DNA of 64,000 nt from Hydnum rufescens UP504 (taxonomy: Eukaryota; Basidiomycota; Agaricomycetes; Cantharellales; Hydnaceae): the NCBI GenBank assembly GCA_014904985.1, contig MU128911.1, positions 505,118 to 569,117 on the forward strand, given 5' to 3'. Shown one piece after another: positions 11,029 through 21,571 of this stretch. The notes below the pieces were generated by a model, which saw nothing but the letters and a program-made list of their open reading frames with translations, was not told the origin of the DNA and did not search any database. Position 1 is the first letter of the stretch. The number at the start of each line of letters is the position of its first letter. The position numbers were made by a program, and so were the translations under genes.

Positions 11029-11845
11029 AGGGGTAGTTGTGTTTCCTTCGTTTGATTCTCTACTTGTACTTGTATCCCGTTGTCTTGTGTCCTTGTACCC
11101 ATCTTTGTCTGGTATCCGCTTCCAGTATTCAATCAAGTTTCGTTGTTGACATGTACCCGCACTCAGCTAGAAAGGACGATAAGGTTGGAGGGAAAATGCG
11201 GGATCGAATAATAGCTTGTCTAACGTCAAGTAGAACGGACCGATCCCCAGGTCGCGTATGATTTTCATCGTCACAGAAGACTTACATATCTCCTCGCGAT
11301 CGACTCTAAAGGGGGCCCTCACCAAAATACTTACCCAAGTATTCTCGACTGGGCTCAACAGTGAACACAACTAGACATTCTGTAGCCAAATGTTGTTCTG
11401 CCTGTAATTACGAAGAAATTTAGAGCCGACCTCACTGAGATCGACGGGCCTCTCCAAAAAAACAAAAACAGCATGCATACACTCCACTCTGGCGGCGTGG
11501 TTTGAAAATTCTTGTTGACACGAGGGCGTGATTATAAATAACGAAGAGACACAGGCTAGGAGAAGCAATTAGGGTGGCAGGCAAGTACAATGGATCGAGC
11601 TAGGATTACATGGGAATATGCTAGTGGCATGAGGAAAATCAACTCGGCCTCTGAAGCCTTCGAAGGGCTCTGAAGGACTTCAGAGGCAAAGTCAGTTTCC
11701 CTGATGTGGTTCTTCCAGGTAGAAATAATAATTATATTGGCAATAACACATCCCATGTACTGTTCTCGATATCGTGATATGCCACGAATTAGAACATCTT
11801 ATAGTTCATAGAGGGTACCTTCGCCGGAATTAGTGTTGCTGCGAC
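11029..11845. other. Intergenic with a small hairpin
   Basis: No gene is supportable. GCCTCTGAAG at 11647-11656 and CTTCAGAGGC at 11678-11687 form a perfect 10-bp inverted repeat with a 21-nt spacer that itself contains CTTCGAAGG. Confidence 0.5.
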
Positions 11846-11849
11846 TTGC

Positions 11850-11955
11850 AATTTGAGCCGACTCAAGTCGCAAGTCGAGTCGTTCGGAGTCGCGCCGAGT
11901 GGCTTCCAAGTCGAGTCACAAAAGTCGGTCAAACCGACTGCAAGTCACTAGGTAT
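11850..11955. repeat. Degenerate short repeat built on (AA)GTCGAGTCG / CCGACT
   Basis: The motif AAGTCGAGTC and relatives (GAGCCGACTC, GGAGTCGCG, AAGTCGGTC, CCGACTGCAAGTC) recur back to back in both polarities over about 100 bp. This is low-complexity, simple-repeat sequence at the left edge of PPR copy B. Confidence 0.7.
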
Positions 11956-12073
11956 TCGGCGTACTGTTACATCCAAAGCGATAGTCTCCTTTCACGACGA
12001 GACAGCTTTAACTCGATGGTATTGTAGTGGGTGATCCGTGGCTACCTTGAACACGCTACATATTAGGGTGGCG

Positions 12074-13688
12074 CTATTCAGGGATTTCCGGAGCAGGTAT
12101 GACCCCACGCACCTGCACCTTCCCTCTAAATCGAAAGTATTTTGACTGGTCAGAACTTCCCAATCCCTGAAGCCCCAATTCGGTGCCCGAGGGAGCTGCC
12201 GCCAAGGCCCTGTGGCGTAGCACCAAATCCTCCGTTTCATGAGTTTCCCGGGTTCTACTCTTTGCAGCAGTCGGAATAAGAACCAGCTGATCCCACTGTT
12301 TCGCGATCACTCGCGACACCGCCATGCTCCCGTCCGTCTGCAGAATCGTCTTCCTCGTAAACGCACGCTGATGCCAGAACCGATGAGCCATCTACGCCAA
12401 AATGCGCCGTATAAAAAGTTCAATGACATTATGTTTTCCCCACTTGTACTCAAGATATTTCATCGAGTCTTTTGCATATTTGACGGCGCGCTCGATGTTG
12501 ATACCCCGGAGAGCCAAGCAGCAAATCGCACTGTCTCCGTGTTGGGACTCACCCCGCGGTGAATCCGCAGCAGGTCTTCGCAAAGCGCTCGATGACGCAT
12601 ATGGGCGCGCACCCAGGGGAGAGCGTTAGCAGAAGCTCGTGGATGGTCATGCAGACCGGCTGTTGTGGCCCAAACGGACAAGGATGTTTTGATTGACGAT
12701 GAAAATCGCACCAAGTCGTTGTGCTCGATCAATTTGGGAAACGATTTAAAATAGGAACGAGTGAGCTTCTTGTGCAGGGACTCGTGTAGAAAACGGACGC
12801 AACAAGCGATAAGATGCGATCTGAAAGACCCTTGGACAGCTCGGTATGATGGCAGGATCAAAATAACGGGAAAAACGCTCGGAGACTGGCATCTGCGCTT
12901 CTTGGCGTGCAGCCATGGCCCGTGCACGCTTCTCAACAATCGCCTTGTCCCTCTACTACTAACGCGCTATCCCGTATAGGAGTTGGGTGCCAGAGCAATT
13001 CGTACCAGACCAGAGGGGGGATTTTTCCGGAAGGCGGCGGTGCAAGATCCCCAATGCCTGTTAAGGCACAGTCGAATCCGCTTCGAGTATCGCCGATTAG
13101 GATGAGCATACACACCCGAACACATCCGAACTTGCTATATGTACATACTGGGCAGGAATCCGACTTGGACTATCGTGACCCTCTTTAAATTTTCCATGCA
13201 GTCCTGCGCGTGAGAAAATTGATGATGAGGTTGTATGATTCGGTGCTTTGGAGATGTGGGTACTATGCACAATGGAAATCGAGCCGATGCAAAATGGGTG
13301 GAGGTTGACATATGATGGATCGAAGCAACAAGACGCAGAACTGCCTCTTCGCAACATGAGAAGTCTTCCAAGCATTATCTTCGATAATAGCACATTAGCG
13401 CGGGTCTGTCGTCGTCGCTGCTTCAGACGTCGACAATCTGTCGGCTCTGTTGCTGGAAGCCTCGTTAGCACCCGTGTTGGGGAGGGGCGTACGTTCGCCG
13501 AGAGGGTCGGGACATTTTGGATGCCAGCGACCGCGGAAGGATGATCGGAAGAGCGTGATACTGGACAGCGTTTCTAAGCCCAACGTGAAAGGCATTGCTC
13601 CCTATAAGTTCATGGGAATGGAACGGAAGACATAGGGGCTTAGGGACATGGGGTATCGTGAAGTAGAGAATACAGTACATGCCCGCAT
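12074..13688 (-). pseudogene. PPR-like protein pseudogene, copy B
   Basis: The full length of the parent gene is present in correct order and strand: start-equivalent ATG at 13688 (ATGCGGGCATGTACTG...), TWRLR region near 13100, SFRSHLIACCVRF near 12820, C-terminal EIPE and stop at 12074. It is split by several frameshifts and small deletions. For example the HTEPLQSELAERL region of the intact gene is missing here as in copy A. Copies A and B share some lesions, such as the shortened FLHxxxAPEAH/FLHESLHKK area, so they may be closer to each other than to copy C. Confidence 0.85.
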
Positions 13689-13699
13689 CGAAGTTTACA

Positions 13700-13960
13700 C
13701 ACACTGTGACACTAGTGTCTGTCACGTCACATTGCGCTCCACGGCAGATCATCCAGAACAGTGTGCTCATATCATTAAACGGAAGGAACGACACGCTTTG
13801 GACTCCTGACGGCGCCAGGCATTGGGAGGGTTCGCGAGGAGCGGGTTGCACTGATCGTCATCTTGGAATTTCATCAGGTCGTAATCACAGAAAGGAAGAG
13901 TACAGTATAAGTGGGGCCGTAAATAATCTCCGAAGCGTAGATAGGCTATCGACAGGGATA
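13700..13960 (-). pseudogene. Beta-carbonic-anhydrase-like remnant, block C
   Basis: Matches the copy-A remnant at 3.78-4.02 kb on the same strand (shared runs ATTAAACGGAA, GAGCGGGTTGCACTGATCGTC, GGAATTTCATCAGG, CGTAAATAATCTCCGA). It sits between PPR copy B and the spacer of block C. It is degenerate, with no full domain. Confidence 0.5.
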
Positions 13961-13989
13961 TTCAATTTTTGCGGCTGATGTGATGCGAG

Positions 13990-14304
13990 AATGGACACTC
14001 GGCGAGGGTATCCGGGGTCCATATGAAATTTCACAGGTCAGATGCCATAACTGAGAATGCCGATTTCCACGTTATGTCTAGTTTCTCATCTTGAATACTC
14101 GCGTCTGCGCTTTACAACCCAACCCATGCCTGAACGCATCCTGAAATCGCAGGAGTCCCTTTGGGATGACACTGAGCTGGTCTGGCAACTCACTCGTCGT
14201 GGTTTGAATTGACCAGCTGCACATGGTCAATTCAAACAAAATCTTGTCCGCTTTTCTATTGCAACAAAATCAAACTTCCCTATCGATATGACCACTGCTG
14301 TACG
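13990..14304. other. No gene recognised
   Basis: Links the carbonic-anhydrase-like remnant to the duplicated spacer. A short inverted repeat ATTGACCAGCTG...CATGGTCAATTCAAA lies around 14207-14236; nothing else is visible. Confidence 0.45.
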
Positions 14305-15312
14305 AGCCGCGGAATAACGACGCTCCGGAGAGTCTCGGCACTGGAGAAATATACAATTCCGTGTGTCGTTGATGTTATGGTTAGGGATACTCATGCTCGA
14401 TCCCCAGCATTGTTGAACAATTAGCGTGGTGCGGTCCGGAAGACGGAGTACCGGAGCGGGTGTAGGAGATATCATAAGTGTCAGTGCAATTGGTATGCCT
14501 GACAGAATTCCAGCATCGATGCAGGTGATAATCAATATCTATGTGGTGCAGGTCTCAATTACTGCAGTGATGTTTGGCAGTACAAGGGGCTCGGAGTGAA
14601 TTTATGACAGGATCTGGATGATCGGTGAGAAGCAAGACCGTTCATACACGCTAGTTGAACATCAATGTCTCGTGGTGAATTCGCAATGAGGGATTTGGAA
14701 TTCTGCCAGAATCATCCCGAACCTCCCCAAATTCCCAGAGTTACAGCGGCATCCGATCGGGAGACCCCCAACGAATTCTTCGCGGCCAAATTAACCGTGA
14801 CAAGCACCGCCCTGGCCTGGGTGCCCTGGGTAGCAATTGTGCCTTGACACCGCGGCGACCCACTAGAAAACATGAAAGAGTCGAGGGATCCCGCCGACTC
14901 CGAGAAGCCCCGCAGCAACCTCTGGGTATAAGAGGATTGTACTGCATGAAGATAGAAACCTTCGGAAAACGAAGTGATGGTCAAGACCTGCAGAGAGCGA
15001 CAGCTAAAGATGAACCGCCAAAAAAATTGGATGTCGCCCGATCTACAAAAGACACAAAGCAAAACATGTGTCTTCGAGTTTCTCGGTGTATCATCGGAGA
15101 ATGTGATGTGTTTCGAGATACTGGAATGGGTTGACATACCTGGCGTCAAGATAGAAACCACACGAAGGGGCAGGATGATAGGTTTAGGCGACCCGAAACT
15201 AATCTTATTCTCGGAGACATAGTCGAGGCCACAAACTTGTCACAGCCACGGACTATGTAATCGTTCAACATACTCCGGCATCTGCCGATACCCTCAAACC
15301 ATGGTGATGCAA
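14305..15312. repeat. Duplicated spacer upstream of mL43, copy C
   Basis: Counterpart of about 4050-4898, collinear with numerous substitutions and indels. It is longer than copy A because of extra sequence around 14860-15300. No gene is visible. Confidence 0.7.
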
Positions 15313-16024
15313 CGCCTCCCTCGAGGGACACCCATTCTTCGTGGAGGCGTGGCCGACGTCTGCACCGCTCCGAGGTGTTAGGTTTGCACGCTGAGACCCT
15401 CGCCAGGGAGAACCTGTCGGAGATCAAGGCTAAGCCGACTGCCTTTCTAGGACATTTTTCCTTTTATGAAACACCTTCCTTTTATATCTCATTGCTCATC
15501 TACCTGTATAGATTATCGGATACACCCGAAGGCTTTCCTCAGTCCTCTAATACGAGACTGAGGTAAGCCGAGAAGTACTGCTATTCCACTCCTTTCAGAC
15601 TTCTTACATATTGTATATAGTTCTATTATCCAGGTACTATCTACAATAATAACAGTCCTCTAATATGAGACTGAGTTCTATTATCCAGTCCTCTGACAGA
15701 ACCCCCATGTGGAGATTGCCGTGAAGAAGCGGATGTATCGCGAGCCTATTGTGAGTACCTTTTTTTTCCCTTTTGGTTTCATGATAATGGGATCGACGCA
15801 AATGAATATTTACATGTTTTACTTGCATTTTCTGCAGTGAGTGACCGGACAAAGGTTATCGGTTTGAAAAAGCTGACGAGGAACGATGTGATGGATAAAA
15901 TTCAACGGACTCGTCGGGGGCGAAGATTAAATCATTGCAAGGCCAACCGGTTCAATCTACGACGCCGAGTACCCGTGGGATATGGAGTGGTACGGTTGTC
16001 GAAGAACCGTTCAAAATACAAATG
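15313..16024 (+). pseudogene. mL43 pseudogene, copy C, interrupted by a solo LTR
   Basis: Aligned with the intact gene at 4899, the start MQRLPRGTPILR is present. A large piece (GQLHSKP... to FEFCE) is then deleted, joining directly to the GAGGCGTGGCCGACG segment. The reading is cut after ...GCCAGGGAGAACC by a 284-bp insertion (15415-15698). After it come the REPI segment, intron and NDRTK-equivalent (here SDRTKVIGLKKL). The QLLLDSSGAK region is deleted to QRTRRGRRL in a shifted frame. It is non-functional. Confidence 0.9.
15415..15698. mobile_element. Solo LTR (284 bp) with 5-bp target-site duplication
   Basis: Begins TGTCGGAG and ends CTCTGACA, so the tips form the inverted pair TGTCxGAG. 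It is flanked by GAACC at 15410-15414 and 15699-15703. The uninterrupted copy A (about 5077-5090) has the site only once (GGGAGAACCCCCATG), which proves insertion and supplies the empty site. No internal retroelement domain is present, so this is a solo LTR left by LTR-LTR recombination. Superfamily (copia or gypsy) is not decidable. Confidence 0.92.
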
Positions 16025-16480
16025 ATGCGGCCCTAGTGGTGTGAGCTATTCGCTAGGCTCTTAGCCTGTTTTTCTGGTTCGTCATTTTTCGTCCGTTTTC
16101 GTCCGATGCCGTTCTCATTTTCCCCATATCTTGCATATCGGCTTGGACTGCGACACTATATGCCCTTCCTTCCCTCTTTTTTAATTTACTATGTGGATCC
16201 GAATGATCTGGAAATCCATTGTGTCCGCTACCGTACTTGTTAGAATGATAACATCTTCCAGTCTTTGGACCCTAATAGCCTTTTTCGAAGTGGACATATG
16301 CCCTATAGGCTTCCAAATATCAGCATCAGCTCACCATGACCCACAAGGAATTGGGCTCCATTTTCGGTTGTGGCGGTGGCGAGCATACCCATAAGACCCA
16401 TACGTCCATCATCAACAGGACAATTAATGGTAGTGGATGTTCCATGCCCACCATGGGATGCTCTACATATTAAGGTGACA
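16025..16480. repeat. Duplicated mL43-PPR convergent spacer, copy C
   Basis: Counterpart of 5439-5912. It holds the 3' ends of the two convergent genes and no gene of its own. Confidence 0.7.
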
Positions 16481-18127
16481 CTATTTAGGCATTTCTGGAG
16501 AATGTACGAGCCCATGCACCTCCGCCTTCCCTCTAAATCGAAAGTATTTTGACCGCTCAGAACTTCCCAATCCCCGAGGTCCAAATTCCGTTCCCGACGG
16601 AGCCGCTACCAAGGCCCTGTGGCGTAGCAGGAGTCGCGTCGCCAAATCCTCCGTCTCACTAGCCCCCCGAGTTCTACTCTTCCCAGCCGTCGAACTGGGA
16701 ACCGGCCGTTCCCACTGCTTCACGATCATTCGCGACACCGCCATACTCTTGTCTGTTTGCAAAATCGTCTTCCTCGTAAACACGCGCTGATGCCGGAACC
16801 GATGGGCCATCTTCGCCAAAATGCGCCGTACAGAAAGATCGATGACATCATGTTTTCCCCACTTGTACTCGAAATCCTTCACGAGTCTCTTTGCATATTT
16901 TACCGCGCGCTCGATGTTGATACCCCGGAGAGAGCCAAGCAGCAAACGTACTGTCTCAGTGTTGGGACTCACTCCACGGTGAATCCGCAGCAGGTCTTCG
17001 CAAAGCGCTCGATGACGAATGTGCGTACGTACCCCGGGGAGAGCGTTGGCGACGGGTCGTGGATGATATGTGGAGCGGCTGTGGCGGCCCAAATGGACAT
17101 GGAAGTTTTGATTGATGACGAAAATCGCACCAAGTCGTTGTGCTCGGGTCAATTTGGGAGGCAAAGACTTTAAATAGGAACGAGTGAGCCTCTCGGCAAG
17201 TTCGGACTGCAGGGGCTCTGTGTGTGCGGCGAGAAAACGAACGCAACGGGCGATAAGATGCGGTCTGAAAGATCCTTGGGACAGGTCGGGCATGATGGCA
17301 GGATCAAAATACCGGGAAAAACGCTCGGAGACCGGCATCTGGGTTTCGTGTCGTGCGGCGATGGCCCATGCACGCTTCTCAAGAGTCGCCTTGTCTCCCT
17401 CTACTACTAGCGCATTATCCCGTATGGGGGCCGGGTGCCAGAACAATTCAAACCAGACCAGAGGGGGGATTTTTCCCGAAGGTGGGGGTCCAATATCCCC
17501 AATGCCGGCCAAGGCGCACTCGAATGCGCTTTGAGTATCGCCGATTAATGTCAGCATGCGCACCCGAAGTCGCCATGTGTACATATTGGGCCGGAATCCA
17601 ACTTGGAGCATTGCGTTATAGACCCTCTTCGAAATCGCCCATGCAGTCCTCCGCATGGAGAAATTGATGATGAGGTTGTATGATTCGGTGCTTTGGAGAT
17701 GCGGGTATGCGTGATGGAGGTCGAGGAGCCGACGCAGTATGGGTGGGGGTTGGCCCATAATGTATCGAAGTAACAAGACATAAAACTGCCTCTTCGCAAC
17801 ATGGGAAGTCTTCCAATCGTCTTCTTCAATAATAGTACGTTCATCGGGCCCTGTCGTCGCCGCCGTTTCAGACGCCGACGATCTATCGGCTGTGTTATCG
17901 GAAGTCTCCCCAACGTCCATATTAGGAGAGGGCACCCTTTCACTGGAAAGTCTCGGCGCGTTTTGGAGGGTAATAGACGGATGATCGGGGCAGCGCGATA
18001 CTGCGTCTGGGCTCGACGCGATGGGCCGCCGTTCGGCCACTTCCCTGTACGCTCGTGGGAATATCGATGGACAAGATGGCTTGGCGGACATGACATGTCG
18101 TGAAGTAGAGAATGCATACCTGCGCAT
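16481..18127 (-). CDS. PPR-like mitochondrial protein, intact copy (548 aa, intronless)
   Basis: A single uninterrupted frame from ATG 18127 (MRRYAFSTSRHVMSAKP, basic and Ser-rich, consistent with a mitochondrial presequence) to the stop at 16481. Around residues 125-200 helical-hairpin repeats resemble pentatricopeptide units: YNLIINFSMRRTAWAISKRV, YNAMLQVGFRPNMYTWRLRV and MLTLIGDTQSAFECALAGIG. The G-x-x-P-N-x-x-T-W pattern is typical of PPR helix turns. A basic C-terminal half (RHRALCEDLLRIHRG, RSKYFRFRGK) follows. Fungal PPR proteins act on mitochondrial RNA or ribosomes (family knowledge); a specific target is not inferable. It is the only intact one of three copies in the window, and the only multi-hundred-codon intron-free gene. 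Convergent with the dead mL43 copy. Confidence 0.8.
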   Translation of the reverse strand: MRRYAFSTSRHVMSAKPSCPSIFPRAYREVAERRPIASSPDAVSRCPDHPSITLQNAPRLSSERVPSPNMDVGETSDNTADRSSASETAATTGPDERTIIEEDDWKTSHVAKRQFYVLLLRYIMGQPPPILRRLLDLHHAYPHLQSTESYNLIINFSMRRTAWAISKRVYNAMLQVGFRPNMYTWRLRVRMLTLIGDTQSAFECALAGIGDIGPPPSGKIPPLVWFELFWHPAPIRDNALVVEGDKATLEKRAWAIAARHETQMPVSERFSRYFDPAIMPDLSQGSFRPHLIARCVRFLAAHTEPLQSELAERLTRSYLKSLPPKLTRAQRLGAIFVINQNFHVHLGRHSRSTYHPRPVANALPGVRTHIRHRALCEDLLRIHRGVSPNTETVRLLLGSLRGINIERAVKYAKRLVKDFEYKWGKHDVIDLSVRRILAKMAHRFRHQRVFTRKTILQTDKSMAVSRMIVKQWERPVPSSTAGKSRTRGASETEDLATRLLLRHRALVAAPSGTEFGPRGLGSSERSKYFRFRGKAEVHGLVHSPEMPK

Positions 18128-18161
18128 GCACGCATGAGACTAGTGAAGAAATTCTGAAAAT

Positions 18162-18176
18162 TGTCACAGTGTGACA
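18162..18176. promoter_or_regulatory. Perfect dyad TGTCACAGTGTGACA upstream of the PPR-like gene
   Basis: Two 7-bp arms around a central G, 35 bp upstream of the ATG, followed by CTGTCACGTCACATTGTGAC. Related sequence (CACTGTGACACTA...TGTCTGTCACGTCACATTG) is retained at the same place in copies A (about 7545-7590) and B (about 13700-13735). A protein-binding dyad is an inference. Confidence 0.45.
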
Positions 18177-18230
18177 GTATGGATCTGTCACGTCACATTG
18201 TGACTACATGACATAATCACTAGATGGTAA

Positions 18231-21200
18231 CTACATTCGAGTCCGTGGACGCTCTGGTGTTAAACTCTCTCGCCCATTGCTTGATGGAACCACCGTATCT
18301 GCTCCAGTGCTCGCACGGGAAACACGGGCCTGCCGTCTTTGCAATAGGGCCGAAGTGAAAGCGTCAGAGGGAGGCATAGCCTCCAGTCCATCTTGCTCCT
18401 CCCTATGAGCATTTCGCCCGTCATCCCCATCATCTATATCATCCATTTCCGGGGGGCGGACTCTAACTCCACCATCTACCCAGTCCACAAGCTCAGGCAG
18501 GACGGCGCGCATGGTCTGACTTCGTAATCGCCACTGCATTTCACCGCGATTCCCAACGCTAGCACGACTGGCGCTCCTGATGCGCTCCCCAGGGGACAAG
18601 TCTTCACTTTGTCTCTTGCGGAGTTTCCCCTCCTGCTCGATAATATATTCGACAGAGGGACCCGGCCATGTGGCAAGCAGCTCGGGATCGGATGGAAGGG
18701 ATATCGGGAGCATGTACGTACTGTCTAGTAGCTCCCCTAGGACTTCCGGAGGAGATGGAGCCGTCCATTCATTTTTGAGCCGATTGCGATCAAAAAGCCC
18801 GTCCACAGCCTGCTGGGTCTCTGTGCGTCGCGATGCCGACCAAGAAGCCATCGACTGCGTCTCAGAGCGGGCATCATCTGGAATGCTGAGCGAATGTGAG
18901 GAAGTATCGAAGGTATTTCCACTCATGCCGGATGTAACGCTGTCCGCGCGGTCCCTATTTCGTTCCCCAATCTACGAGGGTCACGATCAGGAAGATGGGA
19001 AAAACACGAATAGAGAAGCAACAAACCTCCTTTCGAAGCGCTTCAACCCCGAGTTTGACGCGTCGTCTTTCCCAATCCTTTTGAAGCTGGGCAAGGTACT
19101 GAACGCACTCCTCGGTCATTCTCCCCTCCATAACTTCGTATCGGTAGTCGCGGACTGCACGGCGCATTTGGAGTGGATTTAGTGACCGCATGGTTTGGAT
19201 TGTATCTACCAGCGCCATGAACTGCTCAATGGAAGAGTGGCACTGTCGTCGCACAAATATCCATGATCCCACTCGTCGAATCTGATAGAATTTTACCCAC
19301 CTGCAACCAGGTGATCAATTCTCGAACACTTTGGAAGTGTGCGCAGACGCCGCTGGGAAGCCCCACGCTTCCCACCCATTCTTCCAGGACGCTGAGATTT
19401 AGTCCGATCTGAACTGCCCTACTCCGACAGAGGTACTTCCTACGGGTCAGGATGCGATTAAAAGTTTCGCACGAAATCCAGTACATGACTTGGGTGTGCG
19501 CTTGGATGATGATCGCAGGATTGAGGTTAAAGACTGTGAGGAGTGAATAGACGGATGAAAGGATGGAGGTGATGGCGGAAGGCGTGATGGTTGTCAATTG
19601 TGGTCTCGGCGAAGGAGAACCCGGTGGGAATACAGAGGAGAGTGAAGGATGGCTTGATCGTGCGACGGTCTGTTTGAATGAATTAAACACACTTGCTGAT
19701 GGAGAAGAAGATGGAGAAGATGGTCGCATGGTCGCGAATGATGACTTAACGGTCGATGCTGGTGATGAATGATCATATGCGGAAGAGAGTGAGGATGAAT
19801 TGGATTGGCTATTTGTACTGACGTGCTTTCGCTTCGGTGTTAGGGACCGGATGAATGCCCAGTCGGACTCGAATTGGATGGACTCGAATTCGGATGCTAG
19901 AGGAGAATGATCTAAAAGTGCAGCGTCAATGAGAGAATCTATTCGTCGTTCTGTGCCACGGATAATGAAAACTATAGGGACGTTGGAATGTTAGCCCGAC
20001 CTTCATGTTGGGGAACAAGGAGCCCACCATATATGGCATTCACAAGTTCTTCCATCAAAGAGAACAAGTCGAGGGCGTCGCACATGTCATAAAGATCTCG
20101 ATCGCAACGTAACAAATGTAGTAGCAGTGTTGAATTGTAGAGCCAAAATGCTAGATGTGCCATGTCTTCTTGTCTGTCTGGTCTTGCCTATGCGTCCACA
20201 TCACAATCAATGATCTATTGATGTGGGACGGGGCAACCTACTCACGTAAACAACCTCCTCGATGCGGTCTACACTGGATGTCAATAGGGCGTCAAACCAT
20301 GAGATATCGCATTCGAGGCACGCAAAGCGGGCTAGAAGATAAATCGCATTCGCGGGTGCCGAACGTCGAGCTATTGGATGTAAGACTGGCTCCGCCTCCA
20401 CGATGATCGACTGGAGTATAGATGGCAAAGACGATAATGAAAATACCAGCATCGAGGTATAGTCGTGAGGGGGTGTCTATGCTTTGGATGTAAATGCAGT
20501 CACGTGAAACAAGTTGCGTAGGCTCACATAAACGCTGTCAGGGGGGTCATCGTCTTCCACGTCCTCATCATTCTCGAGGAAGGGGCCATCGTCTTCTTCC
20601 TCAAAGTTGAATTCATCCTCAACAGAGCCCCACCAACGATGTCGCATGCCTAAAACGCGTCCGATGCGATCCCATTCACCAATGCGCTTAGCCGTTTGGG
20701 CTTGTTTGGCCTCCCGTTGTCGATTACGGCGCTGTCTTCGGATCTCCAGGGGACTTCCATCCCAGCCACTTTCCTGCATGGCGTCCTGTAAAACAAGGGC
20801 GACATCCTGCCGGTTTGGTATTGGTTGATAGGATGTGATGACATCCAGAGGAGTGAGAGACTTGTGAGAAGTAGCAAGCGGAGAAGCGCCATGTGTCACT
20901 AGATACGCCACGAGAGTTGGAGGAGCGAACAGCGCGGCATGATGCAATGGCGTCCATCCGACTATGTGGATTCACAAGACATTAATGAGAGACTCGACGG
21001 AAGACGAAGAAATCCCTACTGTTATCAGGCGTGTCAATGGAGACGCCATGCACAATCAACAGCCTGATACACTCTTCGCGGTCCACATTGCGGTCGCTCT
21101 CCTCCCCGAAGCACACAATACTCTGGCTGATAATATTCAGACCATCTTCATCCTGAATCGTCAGGTCTACCAAATCTTTAGAAAGGGGATGTTGAAGAAC

Positions 21201-21362
21201 AAAAGTCAGAAGCGGGAGGTCTGCGAAGAGGTTTGCGCGGCCCAATGCATGCTTCACAAGTGAGCGTCGTTGGTCAGATGTAAAAGCCTTATTTGCCAGC
21301 TGTGGTAGCAGCGAGACCACTGTCGGATAAGGCGGAGACAAATCGAGCTCCGCCCAGTCCAT
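18231..21362 (-). CDS. DIL and ankyrin domain-containing protein (931 aa)
   Basis: Seven exons join cleanly: 21362-21020, 20961-20528, 20476-20246, 20187-20028, 19971-19301, 19242-19027 and 18971-18231 (932 codons including stop). The N-terminal part has ankyrin repeats (DNIGWTPLHHAAL, VAYLVTHGASPLATS) followed by an acidic stretch EEEDDGPFLENDEDVEDDD. The middle and C-terminal parts form the dilute (DIL) domain: CDRDLYDMCDALDLF, AHTQVMYWISCETFNRILTR, VQIGLNLSVLEEWV, MRSLNPLQMRRAVRDYRYEV and TEECVQYLAQLQKDWERRR. A Ser-rich tail follows. This architecture is a conserved fungal one; DIL domains occur in myosin V tails and afadin, pointing to membrane or cytoskeletal scaffolding, but the exact role is unknown. 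Its 3' end is duplicated at 7.6-7.73 kb. Divergent from RNase Z (209 bp). Confidence 0.92.
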
Positions 21363-21571
21363 GCTCCTCGCTGAATATTATCCACGCCGGGACAGAGCTA
21401 GTGACGTTGAGGCTCGTCCCCGATTATTCCAAAGTGTCGTGAGGTACGGATGCAGCACTTGCCTCAGCGGGCACTGCCGCCGAATGTAGTAATGCCTTTG
21501 TATTACCAAGGAGGACCTCGCTCTGGCCAGAGTGGATCCCCTGGAAACACCTGATTTCACCTCGATAGCCT

